Origin: Lineolata rhizophorae
Taxonomy: Eukaryota; Ascomycota; Dothideomycetes; Lineolatales; Lineolataceae
DNA: 64,000 nt
Assembly: GCA_010093515.1 (NCBI GenBank)
Contig: MU001675.1
Span: forward strand, 408,908 to 472,907
Direction: 5' to 3'
Position 1 is the stretch's first letter, and each line of letters begins with the position of its first letter. A program made the position numbers and the translations under genes. Below the pieces are notes generated by a model. The model made no database searches, was not told the origin of the DNA, and saw only the letters and a list, made by a program, of their open reading frames with translations. Shown here in pieces: positions 12,673 to 24,466 of the stretch.

Positions 12673-13632
12673 TCATGATCCGACATTATCACCGTTTGCT
12701 CCGTCACGTACGTCTTCCTCCGGCAAGTCGCGCAAAAGCTTCGGGTCTGCCACATACTTGAAAGTTTTACCACTTACTCTTCTTCCATCCCCAAAGCAAA
12801 TAAGTACGCTCTCAGTTTCATACTCGTCTGGTTCGTAATACCGCAACCGCCAAAGCTGTTGTTGGTCCTTCACCTCATATGCCACGCCGCTAACCTCGTC
12901 GCTCTTCTGTCCATCAATCAATGCCCGGAAACGCTGCCACATCTTAACCTTGAATCCGAAGATGCATGCGTGATCCACCACGGGGTATCTCTTGAGTGCA
13001 AGTATCCGCATTATTGTTATAGGATCCCGCATCGTGCCGTAGAAGAAGTAATACTCCGGTTTGAACTCGCTGTGCACCTCGCTCGGATTCGTCAGCCAGA
13101 GACCGCCCAGGTCCTTCCGCTCCGTGAGGTCGGCGTCGGGCCCCGACCAGAAGAAAGCGTGGCCACGAGCCTTGCGCCCGCCCTCGAAGAAGATTGTGCA
13201 ATCGCCGCGCCGGTAGTTCAGGCCCTCGTAGCACCGCAGCCGCTCCGCCTCGTCCGGCGTGCGAATATCGTGCGTAAAACCCAGCACCTCCTCGTCTGCG
13301 TCGGCGCTGGGGATGAGCGCGGGACAGGGACCCCACCGCTTGCTCCGGTAGCCGACGATGCGCGCACGGTGCAGCTTGGGAGGCTCGGGCCGGCGCAGAA
13401 CGCGCATGAGCGTCTTCGGATCGGTTAGGGTGCCGTAGAAGAAATAGAAGCGCGGGAACGAGCGCGGGTCGCTCTCGTCGCCGTGGCCGAGGGCGAAAGT
13501 TGAGGAGGCGGAGGCGGGGGCGGGCCCATGGTTCATGCTGCTGGCGGGGGAGGAATTGCTTGCGACGCCGCTGCAGAGAGGAGAGGATACTCTCGTGTCA
13601 TCGGCTTGAAGAGTGGAAAAGTCCGACTGCAA
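12673..13632 (-). CDS. Tandem AIG2/gamma-glutamylcyclotransferase-like protein
   Basis: A single-exon 319-codon gene with two copies of the small GGCT/AIG2 beta-barrel fold. Copy 1 (about residues 60-180) opens with FYFFYGTLTDPKTL, and copy 2 (about 193-300) with YYFFYGTMRDPITI. YGTL/YGTM is the substrate-loop signature. Each copy has a later YEG/YEP-x-Y segment (RLRCYEGLNYRRGD and RLRYYEPDEYETES) carrying the Glu used for catalysis in this superfamily. AIG2-like enzymes cleave gamma-glutamyl-amine or related amide bonds by cyclisation; the actual substrate is unknown. The first ~55 residues are low-complexity and Ser/Ala-rich, so translation could also begin at the internal Met at residue 33. 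The family is usually single-domain; the two-domain form is the notable point. Confidence 0.85.
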   Translation of the reverse strand: MQSDFSTLQADDTRVSSPLCSGVASNSSPASSMNHGPAPASASSTFALGHGDESDPRSFPRFYFFYGTLTDPKTLMRVLRRPEPPKLHRARIVGYRSKRWGPCPALIPSADADEEVLGFTHDIRTPDEAERLRCYEGLNYRRGDCTIFFEGGRKARGHAFFWSGPDADLTERKDLGGLWLTNPSEVHSEFKPEYYFFYGTMRDPITIMRILALKRYPVVDHACIFGFKVKMWQRFRALIDGQKSDEVSGVAYEVKDQQQLWRLRYYEPDEYETESVLICFGDGRRVSGKTFKYVADPKLLRDLPEEDVRDGANGDNVGS

Positions 13633-14124
13633 CTTGGCTGAAGTCGGAAAGGGCTGTGTGAGTACATAGAATGCTTGATAGATGGGTCTCTGGTCAAGCT
13701 GGCAGACCCGGAATTCAAGTTCACGAACCCCTTCAGCACGGCCACCAATGATCGGCAGAACCTTCCACCAGTCTTGCTTATCGCGGCTAAAACTACCCGG
13801 CCAGCTCGCGAAGTCCGCAGTTTTCGAAATCGCTTCCGCGAAAAAGTCCAGCTTAAAATCTTGTATTTCCCTTCTTTCCTGATTTCCATCCTGATTCTAG
13901 ATCCGTGCATTGCACCTCGTGTCCCTATCTTGACAGTCTATTCCGTGGTATCATGAAAGAAAGAAACGAACGCAAGAGAAGGCCACCCACTAACGCCGAA
14001 GCTTAAATTCCTTGCTCAACAGATCCCGAGGCGAAACATCCAAAGGTAAACTGGTCGTAAAATTGTGGAACAGAAAAGGTTGACGCCATAACAGAATTGT
14101 GTAAGAAGAAGACGTGCGATGTCG
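13633..14124. other. Intergenic: AIG2-like promoter
   Basis: About 490 bp between two minus-strand genes. No coding signal was accepted. It serves as promoter of the AIG2-like gene and 3' region of the nucleotidyltransferase gene. Confidence 0.4.
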
Positions 14125-14914
14125 TTAATGAATCATCAGCAAGAGCGCCGAGGCCAATCGGAAAAAGTTCGCCGGAGCAAGGATCCCTTTCTGAACATTT
14201 CCCACTCCGCACCCGAGGCCAGCTTTAAGGTCCAAGCCGTCCACGGTCAATGAAGCGGCTAGAGTGTTGATCCCGAGGCGCTCGAAAAGCGGCTCCAGTT
14301 CCGGATACCGAGCCATCGCCAATCCCACGTCTTGAATGTTGAACAGGCACTTGCTCTGTCTAAGAGACTTGCGGAAGCGCTGCTCCAGCCATCGCAGGTC
14401 GGCGGCGTCGTGGTATCTTCCGCGCTGCCCAGCGGCTTGAAGTTTGCCCCGAAAGATGTAGACGGGGTCAAGAAATGTCGACTGACCCGCGCCGAATGCT
14501 TGACCGACAATTGGGAGCGTGACGGTCGGCACCTTTCCCATTGAAAATACGGCTTCTAAAATACTTAATTAGTTCAGCTGAAATCAAATCAGTTTGCACG
14601 AATGAGCACGTACCAGGAAACGTCTCGCAGAAGATTTCAACCAAAACTGGGTATTCTTTGCCATGGCGGTTGGACCACAAAAAGGCGATGTAATCCTGCC
14701 TCTTCTGAGGGACTGCAATAAACCCATCTTTCCGCTGAAGCAGTTTCAGCACCTCATTCTTCGATGCTGCAACCATGCAGTCGATGTCTTTTGTCTCTCG
14801 AAACCCTCCAAGAACGCCAATAGCATAGCCTCCGAATATCCCAAACTTGATTCCGGCTTGGCTGAAGACCCTTTGAAGAACGATGGCAGCATCATTAAGG
14901 CGATTTTGACGCAT
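14125..14914 (-). CDS. Nucleotidyltransferase-fold protein, DxD type
   Basis: Model: complement join of 14914-14614 and 14555-14125, 243 aa. The intron (donor GTACGT, branch CTAAT, acceptor TTTTAG) links ...CETFP to EAVFSMGKVPTV in phase. Residues ~22-45 read FGIFGGYAIGVLGGFRETKD followed by ID. This is the GG-x(n)-R-x-T-x-D-x-D signature of the polymerase-beta-like nucleotidyltransferase superfamily (minimal nucleotidyltransferase/AbiEii-like branch). The second half holds an alpha-helical segment with HDAADLRWLEQRF, resembling the R/K-H-x-D-x-D-x2 helical part of that branch. Substrate unknown. A second member of the fold lies 0.8 kb further along on the same strand. Such genes are often expanded and lineage-specific in filamentous fungi. 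Confidence 0.75.
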
Positions 14915-15718
14915 GTTGAGGTCTGAGGCTTCGGTACGTATTAATAGAGACGAGTGATGAAGTAAGAGAAGAATTAAAGGGTTCTAAGAACTGTTCACAT
15001 TGTAAGTCTCCAGCGTTTCTCATACATGAACGTACGCGGCAGTTTACTTACCAACAATTAATCTTGATTACACCACAGAAAAAGAGGGGAATCGGAAAAA
15101 GAAAAAACTGACTAAGAACTGCCCGTAGAGAACGGTCTGGAAATGTTGAGAGCTCGACGATCTGTCCTCTTGGGCACACTGATGATCTTAAGCAAGCCTA
15201 GTAGAAGGCGCAGCAAGCGCGCGGTCGCTCTCCTCTTGAGCTGCATTGCAGGCTATGCTGCACGAAACAGCCGCGGCAAGGCAGAATTTCAGCGGCAGGG
15301 CACCTTTAGAAGGATATAGACTGCAAAAGCTTAGGATAGTGTTGGTGTTGGCCTAAAGACGGCGATGTCAGTGTCGGCGGCGCAAGCCAATCAAGGTACA
15401 GCGACGAGTGCCAAAATTAACCTGCGACAAGAAACAAACCACCCTGCGTAGAAGCGCTTTCCAACCGGCATTGCTAGGATGTCCAATCAGAAGACGCCGA
15501 ACTGCAGGGGTTATCTCTTGGTATTCCGGGTACGCCTCATGCGGCACAGCATAACAAATTCAAGCACAAGGTTTTGCGGTCTTGGGGGACCCACGCTGAG
15601 GAACGGCGAATTGTCACTTCAGAGCGTTTCAAAGACTCGTGCTTCGCCAGCGCACTGCGGCGAGTGGCCAAGCCCCAAACGGTATGTACAGCACCAGCCA
15701 CCACAGTCGAAACCTCTT
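14915..15718. other. Intergenic between the two nucleotidyltransferase-fold genes
   Basis: About 800 bp holding the promoter of the first gene and the 3' region of the second. No further frame is supportable. Confidence 0.4.
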
Positions 15719-16665
15719 CTACGTTTCGTCCGCGCCGGGAATCTTGCGGAGCTTCTCGACCTCGTCCTTGTCGCCGACAAAGCACGTTATGGCGTGGTCG
15801 ACGAAGTGGTCAACGCGCGACTTCTTATCCGACACCAGTTCCAGCGCGAATTGCACGCAGGCGGAGCTCTCAGACGGAAGAAGGTTCCGTCGACACCAGG
15901 CCTCGTCCAAGTCCATGCCGTCCACCAGCTGCTCGGCGGCGATGCGGGCCACGCCGTCGGACGCATCGAGCCAGCGCCGGCACAGCCCGGCGAAAAAGGG
16001 CGCCAACCGCGGGAAGTCGACCGACTGCAGGTCCGGGGCGGCGAGGGACTCGAGGATCTCGCGACTGTATTGCGCCGCAGGGCTGTGGAGCTCGCGCGGC
16101 ACGACGCGCTCCTTGATTGGGTCGAGGCGCATGGACGCGGCGGAGAAGAGCACGACGTGCGCGGGCGGCTCGTCCCGCAGGTCGCAGCGGAAGCGCGGGA
16201 AGCCCTGCAGGTGCGCCGTGTAGAGGTCGAAGTCGCATAGCGCGGCCGGCGAGACCCCGTCGCGCTCTTGCAGCAGCGACGCCGCCTTCTCCAGCTCGTC
16301 CGTCCCGACGCAGAATTCCACGTCCTACGGTGGTTTTTGCCGCGTTAGTCTGTACTGTTTGGCCGGGCGCCCAGCCGCGATCGAATCGCCTCCTGCTTGC
16401 CCGGCAACATCGCGTGCACACTTACGTGGACCACTCGAGGCACGTTGTAGTAATTTAGCGCCAGCTCACCAACAACGCACGCCGCGACTCCGCCACGGGC
16501 GAGAGTCTCCTGCACGAGCCGAACGACTGGCGCGACCATTTCGCTGACGGTCTGTTGCTCGACGCGGATCTCTCGCCGCGGAGATGTGCCGGTTGGCGGC
16601 CGAATCTGCCTGAGGCATTGGTGCCCCATTGCCGCGTGTCCCCTTAAGCGCCGCTTGCATCTCAT
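15719..16665 (-). CDS. Nucleotidyltransferase-like protein, DxE variant
   Basis: Model: complement join of 16665-16426 and 16324-15719, 281 aa. Donor GTAAGT and acceptor CCGTAG join in phase 0 and restore the block ELALNYYNVPRVVHDVEFCV. This matches a recurrent fungal family in which G-E-L-A-L-x-Y-Y...R-V-V-H-D-I/V-E stands where classical nucleotidyltransferases have GG...R-x-T-x-D-x-D. The second acidic residue is therefore Glu. The region after it (about 85-280) is helical, with an ARIAAEQLVDGMDLD segment. Codon usage is strongly G+C-biased, more than in the neighbour at 14.1 kb. The N-terminal ~42 residues are basic and may be untranslated; an alternative start is the Met at 16539, which gives 239 aa. 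Function unknown. Confidence 0.65.
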
Positions 16666-19600
16666 CCGCCTCGACAGCGTCGACGGCGCTTAGCTGCGTC
16701 TGGAGCCATGCGAGGCTAATGGCGCGGCCCCGATAGCCGCAGCGGCTGAGGCGGAGCGCCTGACTGGCGACGACCGCGCGGGAAGCGAGAATCGCTGGAA
16801 GTTGCTTGAATCTTCTTCGTGAACTTTGTTCTCGAAACTGCCGAGGTCAGCTGTATATTCTAGCCCTTCTTTTTATTTTTATTGTATTTTGTTTTGAAGG
16901 AAAAGGGGACAGAAAACTCCTTGATCCAATGGCGCGGCTTCCTAACGGTAGCAAGCCCGACGGAGTAGATCGTCCGTGTGCGTTCGTGCTACGGTACCAT
17001 TTTGCCCATAAACCCCTAGAAGACGTGAAATTCTGTAGCTTCTTCGAATATTGGATATCTTACGATCGCCTCTTCAGTTTTGTAGCAGTCGTATGGCATC
17101 AGTTTCCCGGTTGCTTCGATGGATCCATTTGTATACCAGCTGCGAACTGTTGATCAATTTAACATCCTGCAGGTTTCCGAGTTCTGTATCCTCGAAATAA
17201 GTGAGCCTTTATCCTGGTGCCATATAGGATATGTCGTGACAAGTCCAAGGTAAACGTACTAAGATCCAACTGCCAGCATATTGTTCTATACGAACAACTC
17301 AAGTGTTCCTTCTATATCTTGAGAGGACGACATGCCCGATAAGTCTTGGTCATCGAATATCTGATTGGATTGCTTGAGATTTGCAAGAGTGAAAAATCTG
17401 GAATGAGTACCAACCTGCACTCCTTGAGCCTCGGCCGTGTTCAACGCCAATAGTAGTTTTGGTGCAGCCAAGCAGGATGTTGTTGACGAGACAGTCGAGT
17501 TGATGCAGTGCTTTTGAGTTCCTCGAATTTGCTATAATACGAATCTAGAAGCCCGCTTGTATAAGCTGAGTTTGTACCGGATAATAATCGTGGCTCACAA
17601 ACTAACCTTAACCAAGCTGCAGGCGACAGCATCAACCCGGATGCCCTAAATGCACCAGACAATGTTACAAGCGACAAAGTAGTCCTACTACTGCTTCCAA
17701 CTGAAGAACAAAACCTTGGGTCGGATTTTCAGACTGAAGATCAATCAAGGCCTGCTGGACGCTGGAATGAGATTGCGCGAGAAAAGTGTAGGGCTTTCAA
17801 CATTTGGAGATGTAGCAGGCTGTCAGAAGACTTCCAGCGACAAGATCCGTTAGTTGGATAGCAATACTCGGATCTTTGCGGAACAGCAATGAACAGTATC
17901 TGCTCGCATGGAAAAAAAGATGCTACGATAAGCACCATTTCGCCAGTAATGTTGTTCCAGGCGCCTTCAAGACGACCTTCAGTGGCTGATTTCCCTTTCC
18001 TCGACATATGCCGGAAAGTCTGTATTCACAGTACGGAAGTATGATTGGCCGTTCATGAATGTAGGACTCTGATGGGCCGATTGAAAATTAGGATGCAAGT
18101 GTGGGACCTCACTCTTGCTCGGTACTGGCTATAGCAGGGGACGGGACATGAAGCCTTCCGAGTCTCACGTACTCCTACGTAGAGCAAGGGAGGGAGCAAT
18201 GCAGGCATCAAATCATGAGACCCCGTGCTGCATATCGGCCCAAAAAAGATCCGTTGACAAAGTTCGGCAGCTCGCAACAATGGTTAATTGGGTCCCGGCG
18301 TCTGTAAGACCTCGTCTAATTTCACCGGATTTGGAAAGTAGGGATAGCGAATAAGCAACATGGACATCCCCTGGACCTTGCAGAGGAACACGGGGACTCC
18401 GAGCGTAGATTGGTTTCCAAGACGTGGCATCTGTAGGGTGGTATTCGCTAACTACACCGCAAGTCTTGCCCGTTAGAGTTGCGTGATGGCCAGTCACGGT
18501 TAACCGAAGCATTAAGGCTACGAATATGGAGATATCAAACGAAGCAACAAACTCTCCTTGTATTTCTGCGCACAGTTGATGATCATTCATTTCGCAATAA
18601 GTTGATCTATAATGTTGCTTAACCTGGCCTGTTGTGTAGCTCTCACTTTTACGAGCGCCAGCAGCGGCGTACCGTCGTTCTGTCGGAGATGATGTCTAGA
18701 TTCTGTAGCTTAGAGCGACATCCCACTTTCGTAATCTAGAAGGACATTAGTAGCAAAATATTGCCTATGACTATCGTGACCACCTAGGCTCCACGGTATT
18801 CTCAGTAGCTTACTTGTTCTTAATCACATTTAGCTGAGATGAGCGACTGCCAACTAGTGCTTGCACTTCCAATAGATCATGGACGAATTCCACGCAATGA
18901 AGAATTACTGATCAAGGGAGACACGGCCCCTCTATGAACCACTCTCTCGACACTGAATTACGTTTACTCGAGGAATCTGCCACGTCATACCAGGCCGAGT
19001 TATTGAAGGCCTGAACGACCATCCGTCAACTTCAATCATTTCCTAGATATTGAAAAGAGGCCTACGCCAATATCCCCTCAGATTTCTGCCTTTGAATTGC
19101 GAGGGTAGGTTGTCTCAATTCGTCTGGTGCTCTTCTTGGAGATCGAACCTCTTGACGCTGGACTGTAACAGCCTCCGTAATGCGGAGTCAACATGCTGGA
19201 ATGGAGCCCAATCCAGAAATGGCGGAGGTTATCGTGCCTACGATGGCTGACTCGAGGTTACCGCGACTGGATAGCCTTCAAGGTATTCGAACGATTGTTC
19301 CATCGCGACAGTAACAAGCAGAGTGATCTATCCGGCTTAACTAGAAGAGCGAGAGGGAAATCGCGGGAAAGCGTTTCTGCCAGACTAGCAAGGAGCCTTT
19401 ATATGCGAAGTAGAGGATCCCTTCCACGTGTCCGTACTAAATCCTGCGATTTTGTCTTGCGTTCGCCGCTAATACATCAGGTCTACTAGGAAACATTGGA
19501 GACGTGCGTTCTTGATGGTCTGCGTTGTTGGACTTCGCCACAGAGTGTCTAGCATAGTCTTCGAGAGGCAAATTATCAGCAAACGCTCATATTCAAGGAC

Positions 19601-22600
19601 GCTAGGATGGAGGCACTGACCGAATAAAACCGTCTCATTTTCGCGTGTTATCGCGAATCGTGTTATAAAGCTGTGAAAGCTTGAAGGATGCTGCAAATGT
19701 CTGGGAAGGTCGACATCTTCGGGTAACATGAACTCATTTTCTGAGAAGCAAATACTAAAGCAGATTCTCTAGCTGGCTTGATCGATCGGCTGGAAACTGA
19801 ATTGAGTACTGAATGAAAGAGTCATCTTGCCTTTTCGACTGATAGACAATTCCATGGCAGAATAGGGGACTTTCGCATGATGTTCCAATTTCATTTTATG
19901 AATGCTAATTCAATGGCTCAATTCCTACTTCTATGTGAGTGGCCCACAATCTCTGAGGTATCTCATCATCCTTTGGCCAGAACGGCCACTGGTGAGCCGA
20001 GTGTTAGCTAGCAACCGTGCATACGAGCCATGGCTTACCCGGTTACCAAATATAGCATCCGCAGTCGAAACTGAGGGCGGACGCCGCGTTTGCGACAAGC
20101 TTCTAGAAAAGTAGTTTGTCCTTTAACCCCGTTGGAATGCTCAAACATCAAACAGGTGAATCCTGGCCTCCCGCGCCCCCCTATGACTAGCGCCCGGGGT
20201 AGGCGAGGAACCCAGCGCCTTGGAAAGCTAGGAGGGCCAGGACGCGGGCTTCATCAATACGCCCGCGCCTCGAACTTCTGGCTTATGCATCGTCGCGACC
20301 TATTGTCCTACCTTCGGGTATGCGGGGGAACACTTGAGATGCGACAGCTCCGAATCCTTCTCGCCCACCTTCGCCTTTCGTGGCAACGATCGCACCCACA
20401 TATGCCTTGAGAAGCTTAATCATTTCCCAGACCGGGGAAGGCGAGAACGCGAAGGTGGTCAACTCATCAATCTCGAGCTGGCGTCCATCCTGCTCGGTGC
20501 TTCACTGCTACCTCGGACAACATCCCTACCTTAGCTTCCCCGACCACGCCTTTCAGCAAATGCTTCCCCCCTGTTCGAGGCCAAGAGATGACCCTCGATT
20601 GGGCCCTTTCCCCCGGCGGAGAATCTTACCACGCGACGGCCCTTGGGCTTTTGCAACGGTCTGCCAACCAGAACGAGAACGGAGTCGCAGGCAACGGACC
20701 GGCCACGCCACGTCGGGGCATACGCCCGCGCGCACCCATCAAACGCGCAGCTCTCCCGTAGACCAGGGAGCGGAGGCGCAGTGGCCAACCTGGCACGCTT
20801 CCGCGTTGAGCCGCGGGGCCCCGTCGTAAATCGTCCAGTCTCCTCGCCGGCAACATAATAATGGGCGATAATATGCCTTGCGTGCTTTCCTACGTGGTTA
20901 GATACTCCGCCGTTTCGGCCGTCCCTTGGCTTGCGGATTTGCTTGTTTGATAGGGACTTCGCTAAGGCCTGCAAAACCCGCAACTTGCGGGCCAACCTGT
21001 TGTTTCGGACGTCGTAAGTCGCGGAGCGGGCGGAGAGGAGCAGTGTTGATGAGCCAATTGAGGCGCCTCACAAGGACACTAGAAGGCCGTCCAATCAGAC
21101 ACAGCATCGGGCGGGCTTTCTAGCTTTAGTCTAGACGCGCCCAAGTGCCAGTCTAGAATGCCTTCTAGACCTTCACCATCATCCTCTTTCACCAATGTCA
21201 GACCCAGCCCTTCCTTAGCAAATCGGTGCGCTAATGATAGGGCACTTGTTCTCGCCCAATTCTCGAAACGAACTATGATACCCCCTTCTTCACATTGACT
21301 GTACGCATATTTCCGCCCTATCATCCAAAGTGACGCCCCCCTGTCCTTATTTTTAAGAGTCCCGGGGCGCCCACCCCACCTCGCCTACCCTGGCCGCGGG
21401 AACGCGGTTTGTGGGTTGCCTCGGGCGGACAGCGCACGCACCACGACCCGGCAATGGCGCCAGCGGTCAAACGGTCACCCTTGGCGGGCCGGCAGGGCTG
21501 GTGGCTTGCTCCTTCATTGGCGCCGACATCCCTCCAATGGGCCTCGTAAAATGTTCGCGGATGAAGGGGCAACCGCCATCTGAGACTCCTGTTGGCCATG
21601 GGGCGAGACTGAGAAGTGGGATAATGCGGAGCAAATGAACGAACCCCACGCTAGCGGAGGTCAAAGCTGAGCGCGGAGGGCCCATTTCAACCCTTGAGAA
21701 CATGAATTTGCGTGGGTGCATGTGCTCTGAAGACGGAGTAGGACAACTGTCGAATGCTCGGTGTCCTAAACGGTCGCGGGCTTTACCTAAAGAGCGTTCC
21801 AGCACGCGCCCGGGAAGGTAATTACCGGGTTGGAAGCAGACGCAAGGGGTTGGGTGATCCTGCGGATCCCATCCTGGAACAAGTAACGCGAGGAACCATC
21901 GCGGTTCCCACCTCTTCCTGCCATCGCACCGATTGCGCCCTAGATTTCGACACGTCTGTGATCCTGAGGTGCGGGATTCCACGGTACCGTTCCCTTGGAT
22001 GCTGTAATCAAGAGCATTCTAGCCGGCGACCAGACCTGCGGGGGAACGGTCGCCGAGCTCTCCAAAGCGTTTCACTATTGCAGGCGCCAGCCAAAGGTCG
22101 GCGAACACATCCCGACCGCCGCGCGTGGATTGCACATGGGTTTGCTCGTCGCTGGCGCGTTTTCGAAGGATTGTGGACGAGCACTGAGGCGTAGTCGCGG
22201 ACGCATCAACGAGCAATATCACGATCGCTATGCGCGTTTCGATGAACAAGAGGTACGGCGCAGGTATGGTTGGTGGAGGACGGTACGTCGTAGCACAGCC
22301 GTTGGCCGGCGGGTCGGACTCGCTTGACTTTGCCTAACTGGGTTAACCACAGGCTTCCCTTTGTATTATGCATCGCTAGGCTGCAGCACATACTCAAATA
22401 ACCCGTGATTGGTCCCACGGTATTGTTAAACGTGATGTACTTCTACGACGGGTGGCTGACGGTATTGCGTATTCGCTCGCCTACTGCCGCCTTTACATAT
22501 GTATGTACTCGTCTAGCGGTATGTTGGTCTTGTTAGCCCCGGTGGCTTTGCCAACGGCAAAATGGCACGCGGTACTCCGTAGAGCGGCGTGGATGGTCAA

Positions 22601-23126
22601 AAAGCCCCCAATAGGGTAATGCGGAAATATTTGAGTGATAGGTCACTGATCAGCAAATCCATCTAGCTAAAATGCAAGAGAAATTGTGATGCTACATACT
22701 GTCATGGGGAAGTCAGGCGCCAGACGCCAAATCGCATTGAATACTCCATACACCCAAGAAGCGCTCCACCTGGTTTCCATTCTAGGACCTGACTAGACTA
22801 AAAGAGATTAGACAACAAGGCCGCCTTCATGCTCATTTTCCCGACCGTATTTCGCATCTAATAATGCTACTAAAAACACATCCCAAAAAGAAGGTGCTTG
22901 CAAAGAAACTGAATCCCACGCTCTTTGCCGTGCTATGCGAAGTTTTGGGAGAAGCCAAATCAAATGACCAGCCTGATCCGTCGTCTAAGATGCATTCCTG
23001 ATAACGTGATGCTAGACAAAGGAGATGTTTGGAGCTCGTAATGCTACCGTTACATGATCCGTGATTCAGAGACGCAGGAAAGAAGATAGAAACTACAGAA
23101 TTCGGGACGTATAGTTGAAAAACTGC
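16666..23126. other. 6.4-kb gene-poor tract
   Basis: No frame here has recognisable domains, splice-linked continuity or conserved motifs. The outer parts (about 16.8-20.1 and 22.4-23.1 kb) are moderate in GC. The middle (about 20.1-22.4 kb) is clearly GC-richer and has many overlapping open frames on both strands, as expected of GC-rich non-coding DNA. Four TCTAG/CTAGA motifs cluster at about 21.1-21.2 kb. It may hold decayed insertions that cannot be identified by eye. Confidence 0.4.
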
Positions 23127-24466
23127 TCAAGTAGAAATGTGTTGCAAAGAAGCCAGCTGGTTTAGCGCTCCGGTGAGTGCCCGCCTCGCCTCGAGCTCGG
23201 CCTGTTCTGCCCGCGGCCTGTAGTAATGGGCGACAACAGACACCACGGCGCGGTACATCGAATACCTGTCCACCAGCACGTTAGTTTCCCGTCCATTTCA
23301 AGGCTACCGGTGAAGAAAAGAACGACTCACAGCAACATCCTCACGCTCTCCACTCCTCCTTCCACCGGAGCCTCCTGTCGGCCGAACCCCCTCCACACGT
23401 CCACCGGCGCCCCCTCCCACACTGCCGCCATCAACGGATCCCCAAACACGGCATTGCCCGCGCCCAGCATCCCGACGACCGCGCCGCTCGCCTCGTCCAC
23501 CAGGACGTTGGGCTCGCACCCAAAGTCCAGCCCCACGAAGCAGGCCTCCCTGACGCCGTCGAGCACGCCCGCGCGCGCCGCCACCTGCGCCCACTCGCGG
23601 ACGGACCCATACGGCAGGCTGACGAGCAGGTCCTCGGCGTCGCGCAGGGCCGCCTCGAGCAGCGAGAGGAAGGCCTCGCGCCAAGTGGCGGCGCCGCGGC
23701 CGGCGAAGACGCGGCGCGCGGGCCCGAAGCCCCGCGCGCGTAGGTTGGACAGCGCTGAGAGGTGCAGGCCGATGGTGCGGTCGATGTGCGCACGCGTCGC
23801 GGGGAGGAGGCGCGCGGCGCAGGAGGAGAGAGGGGTCCCGGGGAGGAAAGAGCGGAGGAGGAAGGGCGCGTTTAAAGGGTTGGTGCTGCTGCTCCCCGAG
23901 GCTCTGGTCAAGGCGGAGGGGGAACTGGTGCTCTCGCCGCGCTGGTGTTGTCGAGAAGAGGAACTCGAGCCCGGGTGGTTGGATCCGTCGTAGATCAATG
24001 GTGCTGGAACTGGAACTCCGGTGTTGCGGGTGATGAATTCTAAAACCGTGGATTCGGTTTCTAGGCTGTGCTGTTCATGCCGCATCAATCGGATAGTGCT
24101 GGCCGGGAGACATTTGAGCACCATGCGTCGTCCGTCGTGGAGATTGAGCAGATAGAGACGATGGAATTGACCGCTTAACCGTTCGACTTGATGGAGGGCC
24201 GCCCGGCGGTCACGGAGCGTCCGCCTGGCAAGTTCTTGAACGCTTGAAAATTCCGGTGCGTCCGGTGGGTAGATAGGCGTGGGAGTGGAAATTTGGTTGT
24301 GATATTGAAGTTGAGAAGGTGAAGACACGGCGTAGTATGAAGGCGCGGTGGATATAGAAGAAATGGGTGGTAAAGAACTACCATTGTTGTTGTTATAATT
24401 ACCATTGTAGCCGTAGCTCATGGTGACTATTGGGAAAACGGCGACGTCTAAAGGTGGGAGATGCAT
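23127..24466 (-). CDS. Aminoglycoside phosphotransferase (APH)-fold protein, probable pseudokinase
   Basis: Model: complement join of 24466-23331 and 23265-23127, 424 aa. The intron (GTGAGT...GGACAG) joins ...VRMLL to YSMYRAVVSVVAHYYRP in phase. A later Met (24421) in a CACCATG context is an equally good start, giving 409 aa. The N-terminus is Asn/Ser-rich and disordered. The kinase-like region begins near residue 77 (VQELARRTLRDRRAAL) and includes RMVLKCLPASTIRLMRHE, the ATP-lobe Lys block. The catalytic-loop equivalent reads LDFGCEPNVLVD, with Asp and Asn but no His of the H-x-D motif. The Asp of the metal-binding iDxE motif is replaced in GMLGAGNAVFGDP. The fold is clear, but phosphotransfer activity is doubtful. 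A TTAAATAG element lies about 40 bp upstream of the first ATG. Confidence 0.8.

Noticed and set aside
21467-21982. 171-codon minus-strand frame in the GC-rich core
   Set aside because: Other frames are open over the same bases and no domain was recognised.
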